A stretch of DNA of 64,000 nt from positions 87,217 to 151,216 of the forward strand of contig CALUYE010000004.1 in the NCBI GenBank assembly GCA_944324945.1, given 5' to 3'. Positions within the stretch are counted from its first letter, which is position 1. Every line of letters begins with the position of its first letter. The position numbers and the translations under genes were made by a program. Positions 52,251-61,598 of the stretch are shown piece after piece. The notes under the pieces were generated by a model. That model made no database searches. It was not told where the DNA came from and saw only the letters and a program-made list of their open reading frames with translations. Origin of the DNA: Candidatus Gastranaerophilales bacterium (GTDB taxonomy: Bacteria; Cyanobacteriota; Vampirovibrionia; Gastranaerophilales; Gastranaerophilaceae).

Positions 52251-53662
52251 TATTTTAAATCTTTTTCATGTTTGTATGCTTTATGAGACATGTAAGATAA
52301 TATAGCGCATACTATACCGAAAAATATTGCCCAGTATATGGCTCCATGGTACCCTTTTATAAATGCATCGGTTTGACTTAAGCCTTTTAGAAGATTAATT
52401 TGTTTTATATAGTCAAATATGCTGACTGAAATCGTTATTCCAAGAAGCATTCCGACATTTCTAAACATCGCTAAGATGCCTGAAGCTATTCCCATTTTGC
52501 CCATGGGTGCAACTGAAACAATCAAAGCGTTAACGCTTGGCTGGTAACATCCTGAACCTGCCCCAATTAAGGCTTGAGCTATAATTATATTCCAATAGGT
52601 TAATTTATCACCCGTTGTTGTAAATAAAATATAACCCAAAATAATTAAAATTGTTCCTGTTGTCATTAAAATTGAGCTGTGGAGTTTTCTTGTCATTTTG
52701 CCGTTTAAAAGCGCCATAATCATAAACATTAAAGAAAAAGGCAAAATTAAAACAGCGGTCATCAATGGACTTTTATTTAATACATCCTGCGTATAAAAAG
52801 GAAATAAAAGCGCGTTTGTAAAAAGTGCAAAATATGCGATTAAAAGCGCAAAATTTCCATACAAAAACACTTTTGATTTAAATAATTCAAAATTAACAAC
52901 AGGATATGAAATTTTCTTTTCTCTAAAGTAAAATATTATTGCAAAAATTATAAATAATATAAATAAGACAACTATTCTTTTTGAACCCCAGCCCCAGTTA
53001 TGCCCTTTTGCGATGATTAAGAGCATGGATAGAGTTGCAATTAATTGATAAACCATACCGGGGTAATCAAATTTAAACTCTGATTTATGAACAATTTCGG
53101 GTATATATTTTAAAGAATAATATGCACCGACAAGTCCTATAATAATGCTCGGCACAAAAATTGCTCTCCAGTTTATATAATGCATCAAAAACCCGCCTAA
53201 AACAGGCCCTGACATGCCCGCAAGCGCCATAAGCGCCGTTGAAAAGCCTAAAGCTTTTGCTCTTTCGTTTCCTTTAAAAATGGATGAAATTATTGCATAG
53301 TTATTGGATAATAATATGCTTGCCCCCAGTGCTTGAATAATACGGGCTAAAATAAGGGTTATTAAATTAAAAGATAACGTATTAAAAAATGCACCCAAAG
53401 CAAAAACCAAATACCCGCAGGCGTATAAATTTCTTCTTGAAATTAAGTCGTTTAATTTACCGAAAAGTGTTAAAAATGTTGATAATATTAAAATATAAGC
53501 GCTTACCGCCCATTGTGCCGCTGAAATTGAGATGTTGAAATTTTTGGCAATTTCATAAAGCGCAACATTTACCGTATTTGAATCCATCATAGCCAGAAAG
53601 CCGCCAATTGCGCTTACTATAAAGATTATCCATTTTAATTTATGAGTTTCATTATCAAACAT
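52247..53662 (-). CDS. MFS drug exporter, DHA2/EmrB type
   Basis: The 471-residue protein has about 14 transmembrane helices, the DHA2 layout. The opening FLAMMDSNTVNVALYEIA matches motif D1 of the 14-helix group, with the conserved Asp in helix 1. The next conserved loop reads LFGKLNDLISRRNLY, the motif A of MFS proton antiporters, and GMSGPVLGGFLMH matches the antiporter motif C of helix 5. This should export a drug or small organic molecule by proton antiport. The partner proteins EmrA and TolC are not in the window. The 3' end shares TTAA with the preceding convergent gene. Confidence 0.9.
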   Translation of the reverse strand: MFDNETHKLKWIIFIVSAIGGFLAMMDSNTVNVALYEIAKNFNISISAAQWAVSAYILILSTFLTLFGKLNDLISRRNLYACGYLVFALGAFFNTLSFNLITLILARIIQALGASILLSNNYAIISSIFKGNERAKALGFSTALMALAGMSGPVLGGFLMHYINWRAIFVPSIIIGLVGAYYSLKYIPEIVHKSEFKFDYPGMVYQLIATLSMLLIIAKGHNWGWGSKRIVVLFILFIIFAIIFYFREKKISYPVVNFELFKSKVFLYGNFALLIAYFALFTNALLFPFYTQDVLNKSPLMTAVLILPFSLMFMIMALLNGKMTRKLHSSILMTTGTILIILGYILFTTTGDKLTYWNIIIAQALIGAGSGCYQPSVNALIVSVAPMGKMGIASGILAMFRNVGMLLGITISVSIFDYIKQINLLKGLSQTDAFIKGYHGAIYWAIFFGIVCAILSYMSHKAYKHEKDLKY

Positions 53663-53811
53663 TTATTAAACTTTCTTTTTATCTTTCCAATTAACGATAT
53701 TAGCATTTAAATTTTTTGTGGCAATGCTTTCTTTAAGAAAAATCAAGATTAAGCAAAATAAATATTTTTGATATAGTATTAAATTATAGTCAAAATAAAA
53801 AGGATTAGCTT

Positions 53812-54996
53812 ATGTTTGAAAAATATTTTTCAAAAAGAATTAAAAACACATCTTCCTCTTTTATAAGAGAGATTTTAAAAGTTACACAAAGACCTGAAAT
53901 TATTTCTTTTGCGGGAGGTTTGCCTAATCCTGTTTCTTTTCCGCAGGAAGAATTAAAAATTTCAATGAACAGAATCGCAGATAAATATAAAGATAAAATA
54001 TATCAATATTCAACAACGCTTGGTCTTGATTCTTTAAGGCAATTTATTGCTTCAAGATATAAAAAAATCCACAACATGGATATAACGCTTGATAATATAA
54101 TAATTACAACAGGTTCCCAGCAGGCGCTTGATTTAATTGCTAAAGTATTTCTTGATAAAAACGACAAGGTTTTGGTTGAAGAGCCTTCTTATCTTGGTTT
54201 ATTGCAGGCTTTTTCAATGTTTGAAGTTGATTTTGTTCAAACAAAATTGAATGATGACGGTTTAGATATTGAATGTTTAAAAGAAACCGTAAATAAACAT
54301 CACCCTAAACTTGCTTATTTAATTCCTAATTTTCAAAATCCGACAGGTTTAACTTATACAAAAGAGAACAGGGATCTTGTTTTTGATGTAATTAAAGATG
54401 AAGATATGATTTTAATTCAGGATGATCCGTACGGTGAATTAAGATTTAATAATGAGGAAAGAATTCCTTACATTGGTTTAAATAAAACGGATAAAAATAT
54501 CTATTTAGGTTCTTTTTCAAAAATCATAACACCCGGCATGCGCCTTGGTTATGTTATTGCGCACAGTGAAATAATTAAAAAACTGGAAACGGCAAAACAG
54601 GCATCCGACCTTCATTCAAATATTTTTGCGCAGTATCTGATTTCAGATTATCTATACAATAACGATTTAGATAAACACATAGATAAAATTAAAAAACTAT
54701 ATAAAGAACAAGCAAGTGCTATGATTGATGCTATGGAAAAATATTTTCCAAAAAACATCAAATTCACATACCCGAAAGGCGGTATGTTTACCTGGGTTAC
54801 GCTTGAAGAAGGTAAATCATCGACAAAATTATTCAATATTGCCCTTGAAAAAAAAGTTGCTTTTGTTCCGGGTAATCCTTTCTATATCAATCAGGATGTT
54901 GATGTTAATACCTTGAGATTGAATTATACAAATGCGGATTCTCCTACAATCGAAGAAGGTATTAAAAGATTAGCACAAGCGATGGAGCAAATATAG
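53812..54996 (+). CDS. PLP aminotransferase, fold type I (LysN/MocR-like)
   Basis: The 394 residues form a class I/II aminotransferase. IISFAGGLPNPVSFP (~res 34) is typical of the aminoadipate/valine-type group. Further marks are TTGSQQALDLIAKVF (PLP phosphate region), IPNFQNPTGL (~res 180, the Asn), IQDDPYGELRF (~res 204, the PLP pyridine Asp), and the Schiff-base Lys in GSFSKIITPGMRLGY (~res 239). It resembles 2-aminoadipate or aromatic/branched aminotransferases and the aminotransferase part of MocR regulators, but lacks a DNA-binding domain. The substrate is not settled. AGGA lies before the ATG at 53812, and pheT is 44 bp downstream. Confidence 0.88.
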   Translation: MFEKYFSKRIKNTSSSFIREILKVTQRPEIISFAGGLPNPVSFPQEELKISMNRIADKYKDKIYQYSTTLGLDSLRQFIASRYKKIHNMDITLDNIIITTGSQQALDLIAKVFLDKNDKVLVEEPSYLGLLQAFSMFEVDFVQTKLNDDGLDIECLKETVNKHHPKLAYLIPNFQNPTGLTYTKENRDLVFDVIKDEDMILIQDDPYGELRFNNEERIPYIGLNKTDKNIYLGSFSKIITPGMRLGYVIAHSEIIKKLETAKQASDLHSNIFAQYLISDYLYNNDLDKHIDKIKKLYKEQASAMIDAMEKYFPKNIKFTYPKGGMFTWVTLEEGKSSTKLFNIALEKKVAFVPGNPFYINQDVDVNTLRLNYTNADSPTIEEGIKRLAQAMEQI

Positions 54997-55040
54997 ATTT
55001 TAATATATAATTGAGTAGCTAGAATAAAAAGGAAATAAAA

Positions 55041-57509
55041 ATGCAAGTTTCGTATGAATGGTTAAATGAATTTGTTGATTTATGCGGTATAGAACCTGAA
55101 GAAATCGCGCATAATCTTACAATGTCTGGATTAGAAGTAGAAGAAATTGAATATAAAAAACCTTCATTTACCAATATCATAACGGCTAAAATAATAAAAA
55201 TAGATAATCACCCGAATGCTGATAAACTTCATCTTGTTACGGTTGATTTAGGCGGAATCGAAAAAACGGTTGTCTGTGGAGCACAAAATATAAAAGAAGG
55301 GCAAATAATTCCTTACGCTGCTGTTGGTTCTAAAGTTTTAGACAGAAAAACAGGACAAGAATTTGAATTAACCCCCGCAACAATAAGAGGGGTTGAATCT
55401 CAAGGTATGTTGTGTTCCGAGGATGAATTAGGACTTGGAGCTTTGCAGGAAGAAGACGGTATTTTAATTTTAAATCGTTTGTATGGCGATGATATTATTT
55501 TAGGGCAGCCTTTAGAAAAATTAATGAATTTATCAACGGAAATAATATTCCACACTTCTCCAACCGCAAACAGGGGAGACGAGATGAGTGTATTGGGTAT
55601 CGCAAGAGAATTGAGTGCTTTATTTAACCGTCCTTTGAAATTTCAAAAACCGAAACTTGATGAAATTAAAAAAGCGGATTTTGAAGTTGAAATTCTAAAT
55701 GATGAAGTGTGCAAATATTATGCTCTTGCGGTTTTGAAAAATCTTGAAATTAAACCATCGCCCGATTTTATTCAAAGAAGAATAACTTCCTGCGGCATGC
55801 GTCCCATTAATAACATTGTTGATATTACAAATTACGTTATGCTTGAATTGGGCACCCCACAGCATGCTTTTGATTACGATAAATTAAATAAATATCTTTG
55901 TGTAAGATATGCTAAAGAAAATGAATCGATAGTAACAATAGATTCTCAAGAACGTAAATTGATTGAAAATCAAAGCGTTGTAATTGCTTCAAAGGAGGAG
56001 CCTGTTTGTATCGGGGGAGTTTTTGGCGGTTTGAATTCAGAAATTGATGAAAATACTAAAAATATCGCTCTTGAAGCGGCATATTTTACTCCTCACACAA
56101 ACAGAAAATCTGCAAGAAGCGTAGGGTATCACTCTGATGCTTCAGCCAGATACGAAAGGGGCGTTGATATTGAAATGGTGCGCTATGCACAATACCGTTC
56201 TATTGAATTATTGAAAAAATATGCAAACGCATCGTTTGAAGGAATAGTTGAAACAGGTTGTGATAAACTAGATGAAATCGATGTTACCTTAAGAAGCCCT
56301 GAAATTAAAAGAATTTTAGGAGTTGAAATAGAACAAAGCCGCCAGATTGAAATATTGGAAAATTTAGGCTTTGAGTGTTTGGGTAAAAACGAGCTTGCGG
56401 CAAAATTTAAGGTTCCGAGTTACAGAATAAACGATGTTTATCGCGAAATTGATTTAATAGAAGAAATTTCAAGAATAGACGGGCTTGACAAGATTACCCC
56501 CGAATTACCTTCAATTTGTCAAGGGGCAGATATCTCGTTTGATGAAAAAACCATGAAAAAAATTAATCAAACCATGCTTGCTCAAGGCTTTGATGAAATT
56601 ATTACAAGTTCTCTTGTGGGCGAAAATTTATGCGCTACATTTATGCAGCCTTTAAATAAAGAAAAGATGGTAAAAGTAAAAAATGCGCACAGTGAAGATT
56701 TTTGTATTTTAAGGCAAAAGCTAATGCCTAATATGCTTGAAGTTGTTAAAAGCAATTTTGATAACGGAAATAAAAACTTCAGATTATATGAAGCAGGCAA
56801 AGTTTATATAAAAGAAGGCGAAATAACACAGGATGAAACAGGAGTCTTAGAAGAAAGATTCTTAACGGGCGCTATTTTTGGTAATGTTAATAACAGTCTT
56901 TATAATGTTCAAAAAGATGATTTTTATACTCTAAAAGGAGTTCTTGAATCATTGTTTGATAAACTGGGATTGTCAAAAAGAGTAGTGTATAAAGCGTTCA
57001 GTGAAGAAGATACTAAAAATTACGAATTTCTTCATCCTGCTCAAAGCGCTCTTATTTCAATTTTGGGTCAAAATAAAGAACCTATTGGATATTTAGGAAA
57101 ATTACATCCTGTTTTAGCTGATAAATTAAAGTTTAATCAGGATTTATACATTTTTGAAATTAACTTAGAAGAAGTTATTAAATCCATAAACGAGCAAACT
57201 CATAAATTTAAAAAATTACCCGTATATGGTGCGGTTTATCGTGATATTGCACTTCTGGCCGATAAAAATACGACGGTTGAAGATGTAAATAAGGTAATTA
57301 AAAAAGTTGCGGATAAAAACATTTTTAAATCTTCAAAAGTGTTTGATGTTTATGAAGGCAAAGGTATTGATGAAAATAAAAAGTCTTTGGCATTTAGAAT
57401 TACCCTGCAGGATGAAAATAAAACTTTGACTGATGAAGCAATACAATGCGAAATAAATAAAATCAAAGCGGGGCTTGAAAAAAATATTATAGGATTGACT
57501 TTGAGATAA
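55041..57509 (+). CDS. pheT: Phenylalanyl-tRNA synthetase beta subunit
   Basis: The 822-residue beta subunit has the N-terminal OB-fold tRNA-binding domain (TAKIIKIDNHPNADKLHLVTV, ~res 44-64, read in parts), the B3/B4 core with SCGMRPINNIVDITNYVMLELGTPQHAFD (~res 250-280), the B5 DNA-binding-like domain, and the C-terminal ferredoxin-like anticodon domain (PVYGAVYRDIALL, ~res 729). The editing site belongs to this chain. The alpha subunit gene pheS, usually just upstream, is not in this window; here the upstream gene is an aminotransferase. AAGGA precedes the ATG. Confidence 0.95.
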   Translation: MQVSYEWLNEFVDLCGIEPEEIAHNLTMSGLEVEEIEYKKPSFTNIITAKIIKIDNHPNADKLHLVTVDLGGIEKTVVCGAQNIKEGQIIPYAAVGSKVLDRKTGQEFELTPATIRGVESQGMLCSEDELGLGALQEEDGILILNRLYGDDIILGQPLEKLMNLSTEIIFHTSPTANRGDEMSVLGIARELSALFNRPLKFQKPKLDEIKKADFEVEILNDEVCKYYALAVLKNLEIKPSPDFIQRRITSCGMRPINNIVDITNYVMLELGTPQHAFDYDKLNKYLCVRYAKENESIVTIDSQERKLIENQSVVIASKEEPVCIGGVFGGLNSEIDENTKNIALEAAYFTPHTNRKSARSVGYHSDASARYERGVDIEMVRYAQYRSIELLKKYANASFEGIVETGCDKLDEIDVTLRSPEIKRILGVEIEQSRQIEILENLGFECLGKNELAAKFKVPSYRINDVYREIDLIEEISRIDGLDKITPELPSICQGADISFDEKTMKKINQTMLAQGFDEIITSSLVGENLCATFMQPLNKEKMVKVKNAHSEDFCILRQKLMPNMLEVVKSNFDNGNKNFRLYEAGKVYIKEGEITQDETGVLEERFLTGAIFGNVNNSLYNVQKDDFYTLKGVLESLFDKLGLSKRVVYKAFSEEDTKNYEFLHPAQSALISILGQNKEPIGYLGKLHPVLADKLKFNQDLYIFEINLEEVIKSINEQTHKFKKLPVYGAVYRDIALLADKNTTVEDVNKVIKKVADKNIFKSSKVFDVYEGKGIDENKKSLAFRITLQDENKTLTDEAIQCEINKIKAGLEKNIIGLTLR

Positions 57510-57593
57510 TTATTTCATCCTAAAGTATAAAAAATATTAACTAATGTATAAAATTGTAAAAAAATACTTTAGTTTTTATTTTTTTTGCCGATA

Positions 57594-57602
57594 TGTTATT
57601 AT
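57594..57602 (+). promoter_or_regulatory. Extended -10 promoter of the HD-GYP-like gene
   Basis: TGTTATTAT at 57594-57602 is a TGn-extended -10 box. It lies inside the longer reading frame starting at 57544, which supports the downstream ATG at 57628 as the real start. Confidence 0.45.
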
Positions 57603-57627
57603 ATATACGGCACAGGATTGGGTATTT

Positions 57628-58923
57628 ATGAACAAAGCAGAAAAATCAACAGTTAATAACAGTGCTTCAATTTATACAAGAAGTATAAACTTACTGGATA
57701 ATGATCCTTTGGATGAGATTTTTGCGCTGAATCTTGGCGATTTTTTAACCGAACATTTAATTAACTCCGAGTTTGCAAGCAAAATTTCAAAAAAGGCAAA
57801 AGAAAAAGATAAAAAAGAAAGCTTAAGAGCACAATTAAATGAATTAATTGCCATCTACTCCATAGATAACACATTGAGTCTTTTGGGGTTTGAAAAAAAT
57901 CAGGATTTTGTAATTTATAATTCAATTGCAAAGACAATAAAATTAATGTTGAATCTTGTTGAATGTAATATATTTTTACAAAAAAAAGATTCAATTTTAA
58001 CCCATGCGGGTTCATCCGATGAAGAAATTTCTGATAAAAACATAAATGACTACATAAAAGAAGTAGTAACATCCGAACAGGAGAAAGTTTTTGAAAAAGA
58101 TGAAATGCAATTCAGCTTATTTCCTATGAAAAATAATTTTGAATGTATCGGAGTTATTGAAATAATAAGAAAAATCGAACGTCCTTTAGAGTTTGAATAT
58201 GCGGATTTAATTCAAAACATGGCAGGATTATTTGTAACATCCATGGGGCTTCAAAAGTTGATTGACGAAGTAAAAAGGCTTTTGGCTAATGAAAACACTC
58301 CCTTGGTTGAACTTCAAAAACTTCGTGCTCAATTGACAAGAATAATTGGAGATTTAGGTGATCAGCAACAGTCTTTTGTTGAAAAACTTGCCTATGCGGT
58401 TGATTTAAAAGGTCAATATAAACGTTCACACTCCAATGAATGTGCTAATTTGTCGCGTGCAATATGCGAACAAATGGGATTGAACGAAAAAACAACGGAT
58501 TTAATTTATTACGCAGGTTTATTGCAAAATATAGGAAAAATTACTTTAAGCGAAGAAATATTCACCAAAAAAGAAAAATTAACACCAAAAGAATGGGAAG
58601 AGTTAAAATCTTCTCCTAATGTCGGGGTTGATTTATTGATGAATATTAATTTTATGTCTGAAGTGGTTCCGTATATTAATTATCAACAAGAACGCTACAA
58701 CGGTAAAGGTTATCCTGAAGGTTTAAGCGGTAATTCAATCCCGTTAGGTTCAAGAATTATAGCGCTTGCAGGTGCATACTGCGCCTTAACTCAAGACAGG
58801 GCACACAGAAAAGCCATGACAAACGAAGAAGCTCTTGAAATTTTGAAAAAAGAAGCAGGAATAAAATGGGATCCTAATATTGTCGATGTTCTTGTTAAAT
58901 TAAAGACAAAAAATACTGATTAA
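57628..58923 (+). CDS. GAF-like plus degenerate HD-GYP protein
   Basis: With the ATG at 57628 the protein has 431 residues. An upstream ATG at 57544 would add a 28-residue hydrophobic/aromatic segment across a likely promoter, so I reject it. Residues ~60-230 look like a GAF domain. Residues ~265-425 align with HD-GYP phosphodiesterases, keeping HSNECANLSRAI, LTPKEWEEL, RYNGKGYPEGLSG and LGSRIIAL. The metal ligands are replaced, however: the HD pair reads QNIGK, the later H-P reads SP, the HHE motif reads YQQER, and the AD of VADVFDAL reads LAGAYCAL. It is therefore probably unable to hydrolyse c-di-GMP and may act as a binding or scaffold protein. Confidence 0.82.
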   Translation: MNKAEKSTVNNSASIYTRSINLLDNDPLDEIFALNLGDFLTEHLINSEFASKISKKAKEKDKKESLRAQLNELIAIYSIDNTLSLLGFEKNQDFVIYNSIAKTIKLMLNLVECNIFLQKKDSILTHAGSSDEEISDKNINDYIKEVVTSEQEKVFEKDEMQFSLFPMKNNFECIGVIEIIRKIERPLEFEYADLIQNMAGLFVTSMGLQKLIDEVKRLLANENTPLVELQKLRAQLTRIIGDLGDQQQSFVEKLAYAVDLKGQYKRSHSNECANLSRAICEQMGLNEKTTDLIYYAGLLQNIGKITLSEEIFTKKEKLTPKEWEELKSSPNVGVDLLMNINFMSEVVPYINYQQERYNGKGYPEGLSGNSIPLGSRIIALAGAYCALTQDRAHRKAMTNEEALEILKKEAGIKWDPNIVDVLVKLKTKNTD

Positions 58924-58936
58924 TAGAGTATTTTTT
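58911..58936 (+). terminator. Possible terminator after HD-GYP-like gene
   Basis: AAATACT (58911-58917) pairs with AGTATTT (58927-58933) around a 9-base loop, followed by a run of T. It overlaps the stop codon of the HD-GYP-like gene. The stem is AT-rich, so strength is uncertain. Confidence 0.45.
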
Positions 58937-59576
58937 ATTCGACACAAATGACGACATCGCAGCCTCCGCTGATTTTTTTGAATGCTTCATAGTAGTCTCT
59001 GTTGTCTCTTATGAAGTTGCCGCCGACGTATTTTAAGTTTTTAGGGTCTCTGATGGGCGTATTAACCATATATAGGTTGTTGCCGACGCCGATTAAGTTT
59101 CCTAAATCTTTTATTTTAGGCCCTTCAAGTATAAGATCGTGTCCGACGCTTCTTAATTCTCCAAGGTCTTCAAGGTTTGGCCCCGCCACTAAATCATAGC
59201 CTACTTCTCTAATATTTTGCAGGCTTTTTAGGTTTGATTTATCAAGAATCATTGTCCCTTCAATTTGTGATACATGCTGGAAAAGAGAATCTTCGTCTAT
59301 ACCCATTTTTGCTAATTTTTTTAAGTTTGCTTTCCCTGATATATATCTCCAGATACTAATGGTTTGATCGGGTTTTACTTTTGCTCTGACACCGATGCTT
59401 TTAAAAATTTCTTCTGCTTCATAAGGACTCATGGGAACAAGAGGTTCTTTTGAAGTGAATGAAACAGTGTCATAATCAAGTTTTGGAAGTTTTATCGGGT
59501 TTGCCGTATGTTTGATGGTGTTATTTTTTAATGTTGATAAATTGAAATTTAAAAGGGGGTTAACTCTCATTTTCAT
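58935..59576 (-). CDS. Repeat protein of leucine-rich/receptor-L type
   Basis: The 213-residue protein has a polar N-terminus (~1-50, containing YDTVSFTSKEP) and a linker. Residues ~105-190 then show about four repeats of ~21 residues with the pattern VGxxL followed by a beta-turn and (I/L)xDLGxL: VGYDLVAGPNLEDLGEL, VGHDLILEGPKIKDLGNL and VGNNLYMVNTPIRDPKNL. Such units build a right-handed beta or leucine-rich-like solenoid, used for binding. The end has two Cys (GCDVVICVE). No signal peptide is seen. AAAGGA before the ATG at 59576 serves as ribosome site. The VSFTSK segment near the N-terminus may be a family tag of exported proteins in this lineage; that is a guess. Confidence 0.7.
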   Translation of the reverse strand: MKMRVNPLLNFNLSTLKNNTIKHTANPIKLPKLDYDTVSFTSKEPLVPMSPYEAEEIFKSIGVRAKVKPDQTISIWRYISGKANLKKLAKMGIDEDSLFQHVSQIEGTMILDKSNLKSLQNIREVGYDLVAGPNLEDLGELRSVGHDLILEGPKIKDLGNLIGVGNNLYMVNTPIRDPKNLKYVGGNFIRDNRDYYEAFKKISGGCDVVICVE

Positions 59577-59647
59577 CTTTCCTTTGCGGTAATAACATTT
59601 ATATATAATTCCTGAATAAAAAAATTTGCTACTTTTGTTAACTATTT

Positions 59648-60202
59648 TTAAATTACTTTTTTATTGTATTTATTCTGCGTGTTTTCTATCCCTTCTTTTA
59701 TCCAGCAATCAACGGTATCAAGTGCAATGTGCCCCATTTTTTTAATTTTTTCAAGTTCTTCTTTTGTAAAATTGCTTAAAACAAAGTTGTCTATTGTAGT
59801 ATTTAAAGGAACCGGGCCGACACCTACTTTAAGTCTGTCAAAATTATCGCTGTTAAGTCTGTTTATAATTGATTTTATGCCGTTATGACCTCCAAATGAC
59901 CCTGATTTTTTTAATCTGAATGTTCCGAATTCAATTGTAGCATCATCATAAATAACTAAAATATCCCGGTTTGTCAGTTTGTAAAAATTCATCATTTCAA
60001 TAACCGCGTTTCCCGATAAATTCATATATGTTTTAGGTAAAAGATATAAAATATCTCCCTTTTTAGCAAAAAAAGAGTTGAATTTATCACAAAGAGCAAC
60101 CTGATGAGATTTTAAAATCTCATCCATTATTAAAAAACCGGTGTTGTGTCTTGTATATTTATATTTTACATCAGGATTCCCTAAGCCGATTAGTGCTTTC
60201 AT
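59648..60202 (-). CDS. pth: Peptidyl-tRNA hydrolase
   Basis: Pth frees tRNA from dropped-off peptidyl-tRNAs and is essential. I chose the ATG at 60202 (184 residues), which has GAAGG six bases upstream on the minus strand; the longer frame would start with a TTG at 60214. Family motifs are MKALIGLGNPD at the start, YTRHNTGFLIMDE with the catalytic His (~res 19), KTYMNLSGNAV, IYDDATIEFGTFRLKK (~res 92) and GSFGGHNGIKSI. The length is normal. The gene precedes the repeat-protein gene, with 71 bp between them. Confidence 0.95.
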   Translation of the reverse strand: MKALIGLGNPDVKYKYTRHNTGFLIMDEILKSHQVALCDKFNSFFAKKGDILYLLPKTYMNLSGNAVIEMMNFYKLTNRDILVIYDDATIEFGTFRLKKSGSFGGHNGIKSIINRLNSDNFDRLKVGVGPVPLNTTIDNFVLSNFTKEELEKIKKMGHIALDTVDCWIKEGIENTQNKYNKKVI

Positions 60203-60328
60203 ATTTACCTTCAAGTTTATATGTGTATTAAAATTAATCTTTATTATCTGTCTTTGTCGGTAATTTGAAAATAGATAAAAAAAGGTTATTTGTAAGATAA
60301 CATATTAAACGGAGTAAAATCAACATTA

Positions 60329-60913
60329 ATGAAAAATAATTTTAAAAAGGATGAATTAAAAAAAGGTGAAAACAAAAGTTCAAAAATGGTTTTGGAGTTT
60401 TTAGAAAAAAATAATCTGCACAAAAAAGAATTTGCACAGATGATAGGGGTAACGCTATCCTACGTTTATAATTTGATTGATGAAAATGTTCCCTTTTCAA
60501 CGCGTTCAATTACACTGGAGCGCATTGCAACCGTGATGGATATTAACCCTGAAGATTTTATCGAATATCAAATCCCGCAGGATGTTGTAAGCTATAGTGA
60601 AAATTTATTAATGCTTAAAGATTTAATAAAATTAAATAAACTTTCTACCCTTCAATTTTTGCAGATGTTTGAAAGAAAAAAAAGACTTGAGCTTGTGGAT
60701 ATTTTAAGAGGTGCAAAACCTATACAAATTGATTTTAATGAATTAAAAAATATAGGCGATGCTCTTAATATGTCTAAAAAGGATTTATTTGAAATGTGGA
60801 AGAAAAGAATGATTGAATATTTAAAAAACGGCGGGTTTAATATAGAAAAAAATCAAAAGTTAATTATGGCAATGTTTGATTGTGCGTATGACGAAATTTG
60901 TAATAATATGTAA
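60329..60913 (+). CDS. HTH (XRE-type) regulator-like protein
   Basis: The 194-residue protein has a basic N-terminal tail and a helix-turn-helix (KKEFAQMIGVTLSYVYNLID, ~res 32-52), which is typical of Cro/C1-type DNA-binding domains, with RSITLERIATVMDINPEDF completing the domain. A second helical part (~85-190) is Lys/Leu-rich and has no known fold, perhaps a dimer or sensor domain. The regulator target is unknown; the adjacent LysM gene is a plausible one. GGAG lies 14 bp before the ATG, a little far. Confidence 0.78.
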   Translation: MKNNFKKDELKKGENKSSKMVLEFLEKNNLHKKEFAQMIGVTLSYVYNLIDENVPFSTRSITLERIATVMDINPEDFIEYQIPQDVVSYSENLLMLKDLIKLNKLSTLQFLQMFERKKRLELVDILRGAKPIQIDFNELKNIGDALNMSKKDLFEMWKKRMIEYLKNGGFNIEKNQKLIMAMFDCAYDEICNNM

Positions 60914-60932
60914 ATAAAACTTCACACTTTTC

Positions 60933-60959
60933 TTGACATAACAATTTACTCTTTATACC
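60933..60959 (+). promoter_or_regulatory. Possible promoter of the LysM gene
   Basis: TTGACA (60933-60938) is a perfect -35 box, and TATACC (60954-60959) lies 15 bp downstream. The spacing is short, so the pairing is uncertain. Its position fits a translation start at 60996 better than one at 60960. Confidence 0.4.
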
Positions 60960-60995
60960 ATGATATCTGTATATAATAATAGATTAAGGTATAAA

Positions 60996-61577
60996 ATGAA
61001 GGGTTCAACATTACACAGATCAAGTTTGACTCGTGAAAAAATGGGTGTATTGGCAGGTATTAACAAAAACCCCGATAAAAGGCAATCTGCTAAAACCAAG
61101 ATAAATCAATACTATAGATCAACCAAGTCAAAAGAACTTGATATTTTATGGGGAAGCGCGCAAAAAGGCATTCAAAAAATGCACAATGCAGCCAAAAGTG
61201 TACAGCAAAAATCACCTGCGGCATACTTAATAATCGGTTTTATTGCAGGTGCTTTATTTATGTCATTAATAACATTTATCGTATCTTTATCTTCAATGAA
61301 TCCGAGAGTTTCCGATAACATTGCAACGGAAAGTACAACCACAAACAACAATGTTGCAATAATCGGCGAAGATGAAAATACTGCTCCTGTGAATACGTAT
61401 TCCGAAGAAAAATATGTTGTTAAAGCAGGTGATACGTTAAACGGAATTGCTTATCGTTTTTACGGCAAATACGATGAAGAAAAAATTCTTGAAATTCAAA
61501 GAATAAACAATATCACAAATCCTGCCGCAATCAGAATCGGACAGGAACTTATGATTCCTGTGTCGCAAGAAAGATAA
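60996..61577 (+). CDS. Membrane-anchored LysM protein
   Basis: With the ATG at 60996 (AAGG at 60986-60989) the product has 193 residues; the ATG at 60960 would add 12 residues that have no ribosome site. Residues ~1-75 are basic and cytoplasmic, one transmembrane helix follows (AAYLIIGFIAGALFMSLITF, ~res 75-98), then a Ser/Thr/Asn-rich linker, and a C-terminal LysM domain (YVVKAGDTLNGIAYRFYGK, then INNITNPAAIRIGQELMIPV, ~res 139-189). LysM binds peptidoglycan glycan chains, so the protein may link the inner membrane to the cell wall. It could be a division or wall-hydrolase regulator, but no catalytic domain is attached. Confidence 0.82.
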   Translation: MKGSTLHRSSLTREKMGVLAGINKNPDKRQSAKTKINQYYRSTKSKELDILWGSAQKGIQKMHNAAKSVQQKSPAAYLIIGFIAGALFMSLITFIVSLSSMNPRVSDNIATESTTTNNNVAIIGEDENTAPVNTYSEEKYVVKAGDTLNGIAYRFYGKYDEEKILEIQRINNITNPAAIRIGQELMIPVSQER

Positions 61578-61598
61578 GTAAAATAAATTATTATTTTT

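Noticed and set aside
57544..57627. N-terminal hydrophobic extension of the HD-GYP-like protein
   Set aside because: It contains the likely extended -10 box and begins without a ribosome site; the ATG at 57628 is better placed.
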